A DNA stretch of 64,000 bases. Source: UBA7803 sp034522075. Lineage in GTDB: Bacteria; Pseudomonadota; Gammaproteobacteria; Pseudomonadales; Azotimanducaceae. Positions 8,003 through 14,561 of the stretch are shown here, in pieces (positions within the stretch are counted from its first letter, which is position 1; every line of letters starts with the position of its first letter). Made by a program: the position numbers and the translations under genes. A model generated the notes under the pieces. It was not told where the DNA came from. It was given only the letters and a program-made list of their open reading frames with translations, and did no database searches. The DNA lies in the NCBI GenBank assembly GCA_034522075.1, contig JAXHLO010000015.1, forward strand, positions 17,065-81,064, given 5' to 3'.

Positions 8003-8646
8003 GCCAGCGCCCGGGCGAGGACGCTCAACAGCGCTCCGCCCGCTTCATCGACGCCGGCACCGCAGGCGAATACGCCATCCTGATGGCCCAGGGTGACGAA
8101 CGTGATGGGGCGGGTATGGTTCGCTGCCAGAAGCTCGGCCACGGCGGCGGCCATGGCCGCTGATCCGTAGGGAACGTCCGCCGGCGTGGCCGGCAGATGC
8201 AGTTCTTCCGCGCGCTGCCAGATGTCCGGACTGTGCGCATGGAACACCCAGCCGATGGTGGGGTCGGCCTGATAGATCATGGCGTGAGTCAGCGTTTCCG
8301 ATGAGGGCGGCTGATGGCCCGTAGCGTCCACCCAGAAACGGGCCGGATCGCTGTGGGTAACGTGTACCAGATCATCGTCCGTGAGCTCCGGGGCTGCCGC
8401 CGTCTGGCTGGCCGTGATCAGGAAAGCGCCGGACCGGGTGCGATCCCGGCTGCTCAGATTACCGAAACCCAGACCCCCGTAACGTTCCGGATCCTGACCG
8501 AGCAGGCTCAGGCGCTTGAATACGGCCCGCCAGCCGCGCAGCGCATGCAGAGTGACGGCATCGGCGATGACGCCGTCCGGAGGCTCCAGCCCGTAGGCGA
8601 AGCGGATGGTGCCTTCGGCTTCCTCGCTGTTGTCTGTGCCGGTCAC
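7999..8646 (-). CDS. Class II aldolase/adducin-family protein
   Basis: The protein of about 215 residues has the zinc-site pattern of class II sugar-phosphate aldolases: a Glu in PSSETLTH, the His pair in FHAHSPD and a third His in LGHQDG. GFGNLSSRDR is the typical phosphate-binding loop with substrate-facing Asn and Ser. Family members cleave or dehydrate phosphosugars. Because it is coupled to mtnA, the likely substrate is methylthioribulose-1-phosphate or a related 5-deoxypentulose phosphate, either by dehydration (MtnB) or by aldol cleavage (Ald2-type shunt). GTG 8646 is chosen for its AAAAGG site; ATG 8670 in the same frame lacks one. Confidence 0.75.
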   Translation of the reverse strand: MTGTDNSEEAEGTIRFAYGLEPPDGVIADAVTLHALRGWRAVFKRLSLLGQDPERYGGLGFGNLSSRDRTRSGAFLITASQTAAAPELTDDDLVHVTHSDPARFWVDATGHQPPSSETLTHAMIYQADPTIGWVFHAHSPDIWQRAEELHLPATPADVPYGSAAMAAAVAELLAANHTRPITFVTLGHQDGVFACGAGVDEAGGALLSVLARALA

Positions 8647-8710
8647 TGAACCTTTTCCTGATGATCCCATGCAGCAGGATGCCACGGCGGCGCCGGCAAA
8701 GTCAGGGGGT

Positions 8711-9538
8711 TCAACGCTCCGGGTCGAGCATGGGAGTCCAGGTGTCGAGATACTGACCGCCGTCGGCCACCAGGTGGGCGCCGTTGATGTAGCGGGCCGC
8801 CGGTGAACACAGGAACGCACACATGGCGGCAACTTCCTCCGGTTCGCCGAGCCGGTGGCTGGGGATGTCCCGCAGGGTCTGCTGCTCGTAGTCTTCCAGA
8901 TCCGAATGCGCGTACTCTTCTTCGCGCAAGCCCGCCGTGGCCACCGAGCCAGGTGCCAGAGCATTCACCGTCACGCCTTTGCGCGCCCAGTAGTAGGCGA
9001 GGGTGCGGGTCAGGTTCACCACGCCGGCCCGGGCCGCCCCGGAGTGGGCGAACGGCGGGGCGCCGCGGTCGAAGGAATAGACGTGGACGATGTTGACGAT
9101 GCTGCCGAAGCCGCGCTCCACCATGTGCCGGCCCACCCGCTGGCTTACGTTCCAGGTGCCGTTGAGATTCAGGTCGATCACCGAGCGCCAACCGTTGTCG
9201 CTGATGTCCAGCGGCCGGGCGGGAAATTGACCGCCGGCATTGTTGATCAGGTAGTCCACGTGACCGAAACGGTCGAGGGCGGCAGCGAGCAAGGCGTCCA
9301 CCTGATCGGTATCGCGGATGTTGGTGGGCAGGGCCAGGCAGGCGCCGCCGTGTGACTCTATGTCGGCGGCGGTGGCCGTCAGGTTATCCGGGTTCCGGCT
9401 GGCAATGACGACGTTCGCGCCGAGGCCGGCGAATGCCAGGGCAATTTCGCGGCCGATGCCGCGGCCGCCGCCGGTGATCAATGCTACCCGGTCTCTGAAC
9501 AGATCCGGCGCGAAGGTGGTGAGGGCAGGGTGATCCAT
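8711..9538 (-). CDS. SDR oxidoreductase, trans-2-enoyl-CoA reductase (PECR)-like
   Basis: A 275-residue short-chain dehydrogenase with the cofactor loop TGGGRGIGREIA and the NNAG motif (INNAGGQFPA). Where classical SDRs have YxxxK, this protein reads FAHSGAARAGVVNLTR. It therefore lacks the usual Tyr and Lys and instead matches the HSGAARAG signature of peroxisomal trans-2-enoyl-CoA reductases and related bacterial SDRs. It precedes the aldolase and mtnA on the same strand with a 64-bp gap, so it may be co-transcribed and could reduce an aldehyde or enoyl product. The natural substrate is not evident. Confidence 0.75.
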   Translation of the reverse strand: MDHPALTTFAPDLFRDRVALITGGGRGIGREIALAFAGLGANVVIASRNPDNLTATAADIESHGGACLALPTNIRDTDQVDALLAAALDRFGHVDYLINNAGGQFPARPLDISDNGWRSVIDLNLNGTWNVSQRVGRHMVERGFGSIVNIVHVYSFDRGAPPFAHSGAARAGVVNLTRTLAYYWARKGVTVNALAPGSVATAGLREEEYAHSDLEDYEQQTLRDIPSHRLGEPEEVAAMCAFLCSPAARYINGAHLVADGGQYLDTWTPMLDPER

Positions 9539-9627
9539 GAAGGCTCCCGGGATTGTTTCAGTGGTCTGGGGCGTGGCTCAGGGTGAGGAGATTACCAGTC
9601 CGTCCGGCTCGATGCCGGTGCGGATGC

Positions 9628-9656
9628 TTGAACCGCTTCTGCCGTGCGGCTACTGT
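9628..9656 (+). promoter_or_regulatory. Possible sigma-70 promoter for the NTF2-like gene
   Basis: TTGAAC (9628-9633) and TACTGT (9651-9656) are separated by 17 bp. A start near 9663 would leave a leader of about 23 bases before ATG 9686. The -10 match is weak. Confidence 0.35.
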
Positions 9657-9685
9657 GCTCCACCCAATCACGCCGAGAGCCGCCC

Positions 9686-10171
9686 ATGACTGCTGGTCGA
9701 AAACGTTTCGTCTCACCCGTCCTGACCGCCGTCATGCTGACGGTCTCGCTGGGCTGGGCACCCCTGGCCTCTGCCGGCGCTGACGACGTCGCTGCCGCGG
9801 AATCTGCCGCCCGGGACGTCATGGAAGCCTTCCTGGCGGCATTCAACGACCGCGACGAGGCGGCCTGGGCCGATACCCTGCACTTCCCCCATGTGCGAAT
9901 CGCCAGCCACGATGTGGCCGTGTATCCGGACCGGGCGGCTTTTCTCGAGGCTGCCGACCTGAACGCCTTTGCCGAGCAGACCGGCTGGGACTACAGCACC
10001 TGGGACGACATGCAGATCGTGCAGGCGTCGGCGGAAAAAGTGCACATCGCCGTCAACTTCAGTCGTTTCGACCCGCAGGGCGCGCGCCTGGCCACCTACG
10101 CGTCGTTGTATGTCGTGGAATTGCTCGACGGCCGCTGGGGCGTTCGCGCCCGCTCGAGCTTCGCCCCGTAG
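9686..10171 (+). CDS. Exported NTF2-like/SnoaL-type small protein
   Basis: The 161-residue protein starts with a Sec signal peptide (TAGRKRF, hydrophobic SPVLTAVMLTVSLGW, then a likely cleavage after ASA). The mature part has the pattern of an NTF2/SnoaL fold: AARDVMEAFLAAFNDRDEAAWADTLHFPHVRI, followed by strands ending in SLYVVELLDGRWGVRAR. Such domains bind small ligands or act as simple enzymes, and function cannot be assigned. The start MTAGRKRF is preferred over the upstream in-frame ATG because it opens the signal peptide. It ends 15 bp before the PLP enzyme gene, so co-transcription is likely. Confidence 0.7.
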   Translation: MTAGRKRFVSPVLTAVMLTVSLGWAPLASAGADDVAAAESAARDVMEAFLAAFNDRDEAAWADTLHFPHVRIASHDVAVYPDRAAFLEAADLNAFAEQTGWDYSTWDDMQIVQASAEKVHIAVNFSRFDPQGARLATYASLYVVELLDGRWGVRARSSFAP

Positions 10172-10186
10172 GCGCTGGGGAACGTC

Positions 10187-11359
10187 ATGGAAGATCAATG
10201 GCACAAGGACCGGTTCGGCTTCGAGACCCGGGCCATCCATGCGGGGCAGGCACCCGATCCCACCACCGGCGCGGTCATCACCCCGGTTTATCTCACGTCG
10301 ACCTATGTGCACCAGTCGCCGGGTGAGCATCTGGGTTACGAGTACAGCCGCTCCCACAACCCGACCCGGCACGCCTATGAGACCTGCCTGGCCAGTCTCG
10401 AGGGGGCGCGTTTCGGATTCGCCTTCGCCTCCGGCTGCGTGGGTGCCACCACGGTGGTGCACCTGCTGTCTCAGGGTGATCACGTGGTGTGCTGCGACGA
10501 CATGTACGGCGGCACCTATCGTCTGTTCGAGCAGGTATTCCGCCGTCAGGGGCTCGATTTCACCTATGTGGACCTGTCCAATCCCGCCGCGCTCGGGGAC
10601 GCCATGCGGCCCGAGACCCGCATGGTCTGGATCGAGTCGCCCACTAATCCGCTCATGAAGCTGGTGGACATCGCCGCCGTGGCCGACATTGCCCACGCGC
10701 ACGGCGCCGTGCTGATGGTGGACAATACGTTTCTGAGCCCTTACTTCCAGCGTCCCATCGCGTTGGGCGCCGACCTGGTGCTGCATTCGTCGACCAAGTA
10801 CGTCAACGGGCACAGCGATCTGGTAGGCGGCATCGTGGTCACCGACGACGAGTCTCTGGCCGAGCGGCTGGGCTTTCTCAGCAACACCATCGGCGGTATT
10901 CAGAGCACGTTCGATGCCTACCTGTGTCTGCGCAGTCTGAAGACGCTGGCGGTACGCATGCAGGCCCACGAGCGCAACGCTCTGGCGGTAGCCGAATATC
11001 TGGAAGCCCATGAGGCCATTTCCTGGGTGGGCTATCCGGGATTGCCGAGCCATCCCCAGCACGCTCTGGCCTGCCGTCAGGCGAGCGGTCACGGCGGCAT
11101 GCTGAGCTTTCGTGTTCATGGCGGGCTGCCGGCCGCGCGGCGGCTGCTCGAACGGGTCAACGTCTTCAGCCTGGCGGAGAGCCTGGGCGGTGTGGAATCG
11201 CTCATCGAGCATCCGGCACTCATGACTCATGCCAGCATGCCCGTGGCTCAGCGGGAAGCACTGGGCATCGACGATTCATTGATCCGTCTGTCCGTGGGCA
11301 TCGAGACGGTCGATGATCTCATCGCCGATCTGGCACAGGCCCTGGCCGGGGACGCGTGA
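10187..11359 (+). CDS. Cys/Met-metabolism PLP enzyme (cystathionine gamma-lyase/synthase type)
   Basis: A 390-residue PLP-dependent trans-sulfuration enzyme. The Schiff-base lysine is Lys204 in HSSTKYVNGHSD, the cofactor Tyr/Arg site is YEYSRSHNPT, and DNTF is at residue 179. The conserved SLGGVESLIEHPALMTH is also present. The family includes MetB, cystathionine gamma-lyase and MetC-like enzymes, which differ subtly; the N-terminus resembles the gamma-lyase/gamma-synthase group. It overlaps the next gene by four bases (GTGA), so the GNAT protein is co-translated. Nearby mtnA makes a role in sulfur amino acid metabolism coherent. Confidence 0.88.
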   Translation: MEDQWHKDRFGFETRAIHAGQAPDPTTGAVITPVYLTSTYVHQSPGEHLGYEYSRSHNPTRHAYETCLASLEGARFGFAFASGCVGATTVVHLLSQGDHVVCCDDMYGGTYRLFEQVFRRQGLDFTYVDLSNPAALGDAMRPETRMVWIESPTNPLMKLVDIAAVADIAHAHGAVLMVDNTFLSPYFQRPIALGADLVLHSSTKYVNGHSDLVGGIVVTDDESLAERLGFLSNTIGGIQSTFDAYLCLRSLKTLAVRMQAHERNALAVAEYLEAHEAISWVGYPGLPSHPQHALACRQASGHGGMLSFRVHGGLPAARRLLERVNVFSLAESLGGVESLIEHPALMTHASMPVAQREALGIDDSLIRLSVGIETVDDLIADLAQALAGDA

Positions 11360-11772
11360 GCTACAACGAACTGATCCGCAACGTCGAGATCTATCGGCCG
11401 TATCCGGACGAGGTGCCGTGGGATCTGCTCGAAACTACGGAGTCTGCCGAAGCCGATCTGGCCGCGGTGCTTGAGCTGGACTTTCTGCGTGTGGCCAAAC
11501 TGCACGGGACGGCGGCCGGCGCCTACGGCATCCGGCCGCTCACGGCGATCCGCTATGAGCTGGTGGTGCTGGTGGTGGCCGAGCCGTACCGGCGCCGTGG
11601 CCTCGGCCGCTGGCTGCTCGGTCACGCCATCGGCCTGGCGGAAACTAAAGGCGGCCGGGAGATAGTGGCCCGCGGCACTGCAGCCCGCGGTGCACCGGCC
11701 CAGCGCTTACTCGGCGCCGTGGGTTTCGCACCTCAGGGCAGCGATCTGCTGCTGCGGCTGACGCCGGAGTAA
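11356..11772 (+). CDS. GNAT-family acetyltransferase
   Basis: The 138-residue protein contains GNAT motif A, LVVLVVAEPYRRRGLGRWLLGHAI, whose RRRGLG segment binds acetyl-CoA pyrophosphate. A following helix and GFAPQGSDLLLRL fit motif B. The start is GTG overlapping the stop of the PLP enzyme gene. The acceptor substrate cannot be inferred, but coupling to the trans-sulfuration enzyme suggests an amino acid or related metabolite. It ends five bases before the convergent citrate synthase gene. Confidence 0.8.
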   Translation: MSYNELIRNVEIYRPYPDEVPWDLLETTESAEADLAAVLELDFLRVAKLHGTAAGAYGIRPLTAIRYELVVLVVAEPYRRRGLGRWLLGHAIGLAETKGGREIVARGTAARGAPAQRLLGAVGFAPQGSDLLLRLTPE

Positions 11773-11776
11773 CGGC

Positions 11777-12862
11777 TCACGCCACCGCTTCCTGCGGCGC
11801 TTCCACCGCCGGGCCCACGTAGTGAGCCTGCGGCCGGACCAGCCGGTTGTCCTGGCGTGATTCGATGAAATGCGCCACATAACCGTACACGCGCGCCATG
11901 CCGAACAGAGACGTGAAGAAGCGCGGCGGCAGGCCCAGCACGCGGAACACCAGACCCTTGTAGAACTCCACGTTGGCGTAGAGATCCTTGCCCTGTTCGG
12001 CCATGCGCTCGCTGAAGCGCGCCTCGATGGCTTCCAGAGTCTGGAACGTGACTTCGTGTTCGGTGCCGGCAGCCAGCCGGCCGGCCAGGCCCTTCAGGTG
12101 CACCGCGCGCGGATCCACCACTTTGTACTCGCGATGGCCCATACCCATGACCCGTTCCCCGTCCGCCAGACACTGGTCGACGAAGGCGGCGGCTGCCGCG
12201 GGTGTGCCCACCCGGTCGGCGGTTTCCAGTGCGGCCTGGTCGGCGCCGCCGTGCAGCACACCGTGCAGGGCGCCGAAGGCGGCTGAGATGGCGTTCTCCA
12301 CCGGCGCCAGGGTGCTGGCTACTACCCGTGCCGTGAAGGTGCCGGCGTTGAAGCCGTGCTCCAGCTGCAGAATCTGCGCCGCCTCGAATGCCTGCCGCGC
12401 CGCTGCGTGATCGGGTGCGCCGATCTGAGCGAGAAACTGCGCGATGGGATCATCGGCGCGCACCTCGGCTACCGAAGCGCGCTGCAGATGCGTGGCGATC
12501 AACGCAGGAATGCGTGCGGCCGCGACGAAACCCTGGGCGGCCGCACCATAGTCAGCGAAGGCGTCGCTGCGGTCGAGCAGGGGCGTGACGCCCTGCAGGA
12601 CGTGCATGGGGTGCGTGTCCTCCGGCAGGGCCAGCACCAGCGCCTCTTCCCGCGGCGTCAGCCGCGAGTGCTCGAGCAGCCGGCTGCCGAAGTCCCGGTC
12701 GAAGGAGCCGGTCGCCACCAGGGCCGCTACCTCGGCAAACGGCCGCCGGACCAGCGTGCCGATGTCGTGACCCCGATAGGAAAGCTGGCCCCGGGCTCCG
12801 TCCACCAGACTGATCGCCGTGGTGTCTACCACGACCCCGTCGAGACCTTTGTGTATCTGCAT
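11777..12862 (-). CDS. Citrate synthase-family protein (short type)
   Basis: A 361-residue citrate/2-methylcitrate synthase homologue. Substrate and catalytic His regions are visible: LEHGFNAGTFTARV, FGALHGVLHGGADQAA and MGMGHREYKVVDPRA. The usual third catalytic residue, Asp in NVDFYSG, is Glu here (ANVEFYKGLVFRVLG). C-terminal RPQAHYVGP carries the conserved Arg region. Family enzymes condense acyl-CoA with oxaloacetate. The ATG at 12862 has a GGGAGAGA site; codons before it are not conserved. A LysR gene is divergent, with palindromes between. Citrate versus methylcitrate activity is not decided. Confidence 0.85.
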   Translation of the reverse strand: MQIHKGLDGVVVDTTAISLVDGARGQLSYRGHDIGTLVRRPFAEVAALVATGSFDRDFGSRLLEHSRLTPREEALVLALPEDTHPMHVLQGVTPLLDRSDAFADYGAAAQGFVAAARIPALIATHLQRASVAEVRADDPIAQFLAQIGAPDHAAARQAFEAAQILQLEHGFNAGTFTARVVASTLAPVENAISAAFGALHGVLHGGADQAALETADRVGTPAAAAAFVDQCLADGERVMGMGHREYKVVDPRAVHLKGLAGRLAAGTEHEVTFQTLEAIEARFSERMAEQGKDLYANVEFYKGLVFRVLGLPPRFFTSLFGMARVYGYVAHFIESRQDNRLVRPQAHYVGPAVEAPQEAVA

Positions 12863-12914
12863 GATGTTCTCTCCCGCACTGTTTCGAAGACACCACACTA
12901 GTGCTGCTGTCGAT

Positions 12915-12924
12915 CTACCGGTAG
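12915..12924. promoter_or_regulatory. CTACCGGTAG palindrome between citrate synthase and lysR
   Basis: A perfect 10-bp palindrome in the 160-bp divergent intergenic region, 53 bases from the citrate synthase start. It is a possible operator for the LysR regulator. Confidence 0.35.
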
Positions 12925-12933
12925 CGGCACTGT

Positions 12934-12949
12934 CTTCTGCAGGCAGAAG
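12934..12949. promoter_or_regulatory. CTTCTGC-AG-GCAGAAG inverted repeat
   Basis: Perfect 7-bp arms with a 2-bp spacer, 10 bp from the CTACCGGTAG palindrome in the same divergent region. LysR proteins usually bind two dyads between divergent genes, so this pair is a reasonable candidate. Confidence 0.4.
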
Positions 12950-13022
12950 CCCTGCTGATGGATAAGACAGGCTGATGAAGCCATAAGTGGTGAGCGTGCA
13001 GGTGCGCTGTTAGGCTCAGACG

Positions 13023-13904
13023 ATGCAGATCGAGCGAAACGAGATTCGCGTGTTCGTGGCGGTGGTGGAGGAGGGCGGCTTCAGCCGCGCCGCCGAGCGG
13101 CTGCACATTTCCCAATCTGCCGTCAGCCAGGCCGTGGCGAATCTCGAGCACAAGCTCGATACCCAGTTGCTGCTGCGTAAAGGCCGGCCGCGCCTCACCG
13201 AAGCGGGTAAGCGTCTGCTCAGCTTCGCGCAGACGCTCATCAACGAGGAGCAGCGTACCCTGGCGGACATTCAGCGCATCCGCACCGGCGCGCTGTCGAC
13301 GCTCAATCTGGCAATGAACAGCGTGGTGAGCCGGGTCCATGGCCGTGAGCTGATGCTCGAGTTCTGCGAACGCAATCCGCTCACCCGGCTGAAGCTGGAT
13401 GTGGCGCCGAGCCGGGAGATCATCTACGGCGTCGAGGAAGACCGCTGGGAGCTGGGCTTCGGGCCGTTCCAGCACAACATGCCGGGCCATTTCGTGACCA
13501 CGCCGTTTTTCACCGAGGCGCGTCTGCTGGTGGTGCACGAGGCGCATCCGCGTTTCGACGTACTGAAAGCGAGCGGCGAAGCAGAGCTGGCCGCCGCCAC
13601 GCTGCTGACCTCTTACCTGGATGACGCGAGCAAACGCGCAGGTCCGGAGCAGCGCCTGCGCAATCAGTTCGCCAGCGTCTGGGAAGTGAGCAACCTGGAG
13701 TTACGCCTGGCGCTGGCCGAGGCAGGCAAGGGCGTCACCTATCTGTCCAACCGGCTGCTCGAGCAGCTCGATGGTTTTCACGCCATCGGCGGGCTGGAGA
13801 TTTCCCGCTTCGAGCGTGATGTGGGTCTGTATTACAAGCGGCACCGCGCCCTGTCGGAAGGCGCCCGGCGATTCATCGCCATCTGCGAACGCCATTTTGC
13901 CTAG
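13023..13904 (+). CDS. LysR-family transcriptional regulator
   Basis: A 293-residue LysR-type regulator. The N-terminal winged helix-turn-helix is clear: RVFVAVVEEGGFSRAAERLHISQSAVSQAVANLEHKL, followed by LTEAGKRLL and the linker helix. The C-terminal periplasmic-binding-like effector domain runs from about residue 90 to the end. It is divergent from citrate synthase with two dyads between, so control of that gene and of itself is likely. It overlaps the convergent SIS-domain gene by four bases. The co-inducer is unknown. Confidence 0.9.
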   Translation: MQIERNEIRVFVAVVEEGGFSRAAERLHISQSAVSQAVANLEHKLDTQLLLRKGRPRLTEAGKRLLSFAQTLINEEQRTLADIQRIRTGALSTLNLAMNSVVSRVHGRELMLEFCERNPLTRLKLDVAPSREIIYGVEEDRWELGFGPFQHNMPGHFVTTPFFTEARLLVVHEAHPRFDVLKASGEAELAAATLLTSYLDDASKRAGPEQRLRNQFASVWEVSNLELRLALAEAGKGVTYLSNRLLEQLDGFHAIGGLEISRFERDVGLYYKRHRALSEGARRFIAICERHFA

Positions 13905-14500
13905 TGCGGCACATTGTCCACCCGCGCCGCGCGGCCCAGGTAGCCGCCGTGATGGCGCAAGCCGTAGTCTTCGCGGGTCACCCCTTTGACTTCCAGCAAC
14001 GCCAGCGCGATGGCATCGCTGATGGCCAGCATCACCGCCATGCTGGCGCTGGGGGTCAGGCCCAGGGGGCAAGGCTCTTCGATCTCGCCCATGTTCAAGG
14101 TGAGGTCGGCCAGCTCGCGCAGCTCGGAATCGGGATGGGAGGTGACGCCGATGACCGTGGCGACCCCCAGGTGGCGTGCCAGCTCGAGAATTTCCAGGAC
14201 CTCGCGGCTCTTGCCGCTGGTGGAAAACGCCACCAGCACGTCGTTGGTGCTCACCAGACCCAGGTCGCCGTGGGCGGCTTCCGCCGGGTGAATGAAATCC
14301 GCCGGTGTGGCCGTCGAGCACAGGGTGGCCGCGAACTTGCGCGCGATGTGACCGGCTTTGCCGATGCCGGTGGTGAGCACCTTGCCGCGGCAGGCGGCCA
14401 TGGTGGTCACGGCCTGTTCGAAGTTGTCGTCGATCTCTATGCGGGAAATGGCCGCGGCTTCGGCATCGAGCACCGCGCGCATGCGTTCCTTGATCTCCAT
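13901..14500 (-). CDS. SIS-domain sugar-phosphate isomerase, KdsD/GutQ-like without CBS domains
   Basis: The 199-residue protein is a single SIS domain. GKVLTTGIGKAGHIARKFAATLCSTATPADFIHPAEAAHGDLG matches the start of arabinose-5-phosphate isomerases (KdsD/GutQ/KpsF), with the sugar-binding STSG (AFSTSGKSREVLEIL) and the conserved GLTPSASMAVMLAISDAIALAL. Family members with Kdo roles carry two C-terminal CBS domains, which are absent here. The divergent neighbours handle N-acetylhexosamines, so an amino-sugar phosphate is an alternative substrate. The start MEIKERMRAVL is at 14500; a dyad overlaps the start codon. Confidence 0.75.
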   Translation of the reverse strand: MEIKERMRAVLDAEAAAISRIEIDDNFEQAVTTMAACRGKVLTTGIGKAGHIARKFAATLCSTATPADFIHPAEAAHGDLGLVSTNDVLVAFSTSGKSREVLEILELARHLGVATVIGVTSHPDSELRELADLTLNMGEIEEPCPLGLTPSASMAVMLAISDAIALALLEVKGVTREDYGLRHHGGYLGRAARVDNVPH

Positions 14501-14535
14501 TGACGGCCTGCCGTGTGACAATACGCTGTCAATGG
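14497..14535. promoter_or_regulatory. CCATTGAC ... GTCAATGG dyad in divergent promoter region
   Basis: Perfect 8-bp arms separated by 23 bp lie between the SIS gene and the hexosaminidase gene. The left arm covers the SIS start codon. The layout suggests a shared operator, or a loop in the SIS leader. Confidence 0.35.
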
Positions 14536-14561
14536 TGGCATAGGAGCGGAGCGGGTGCACC

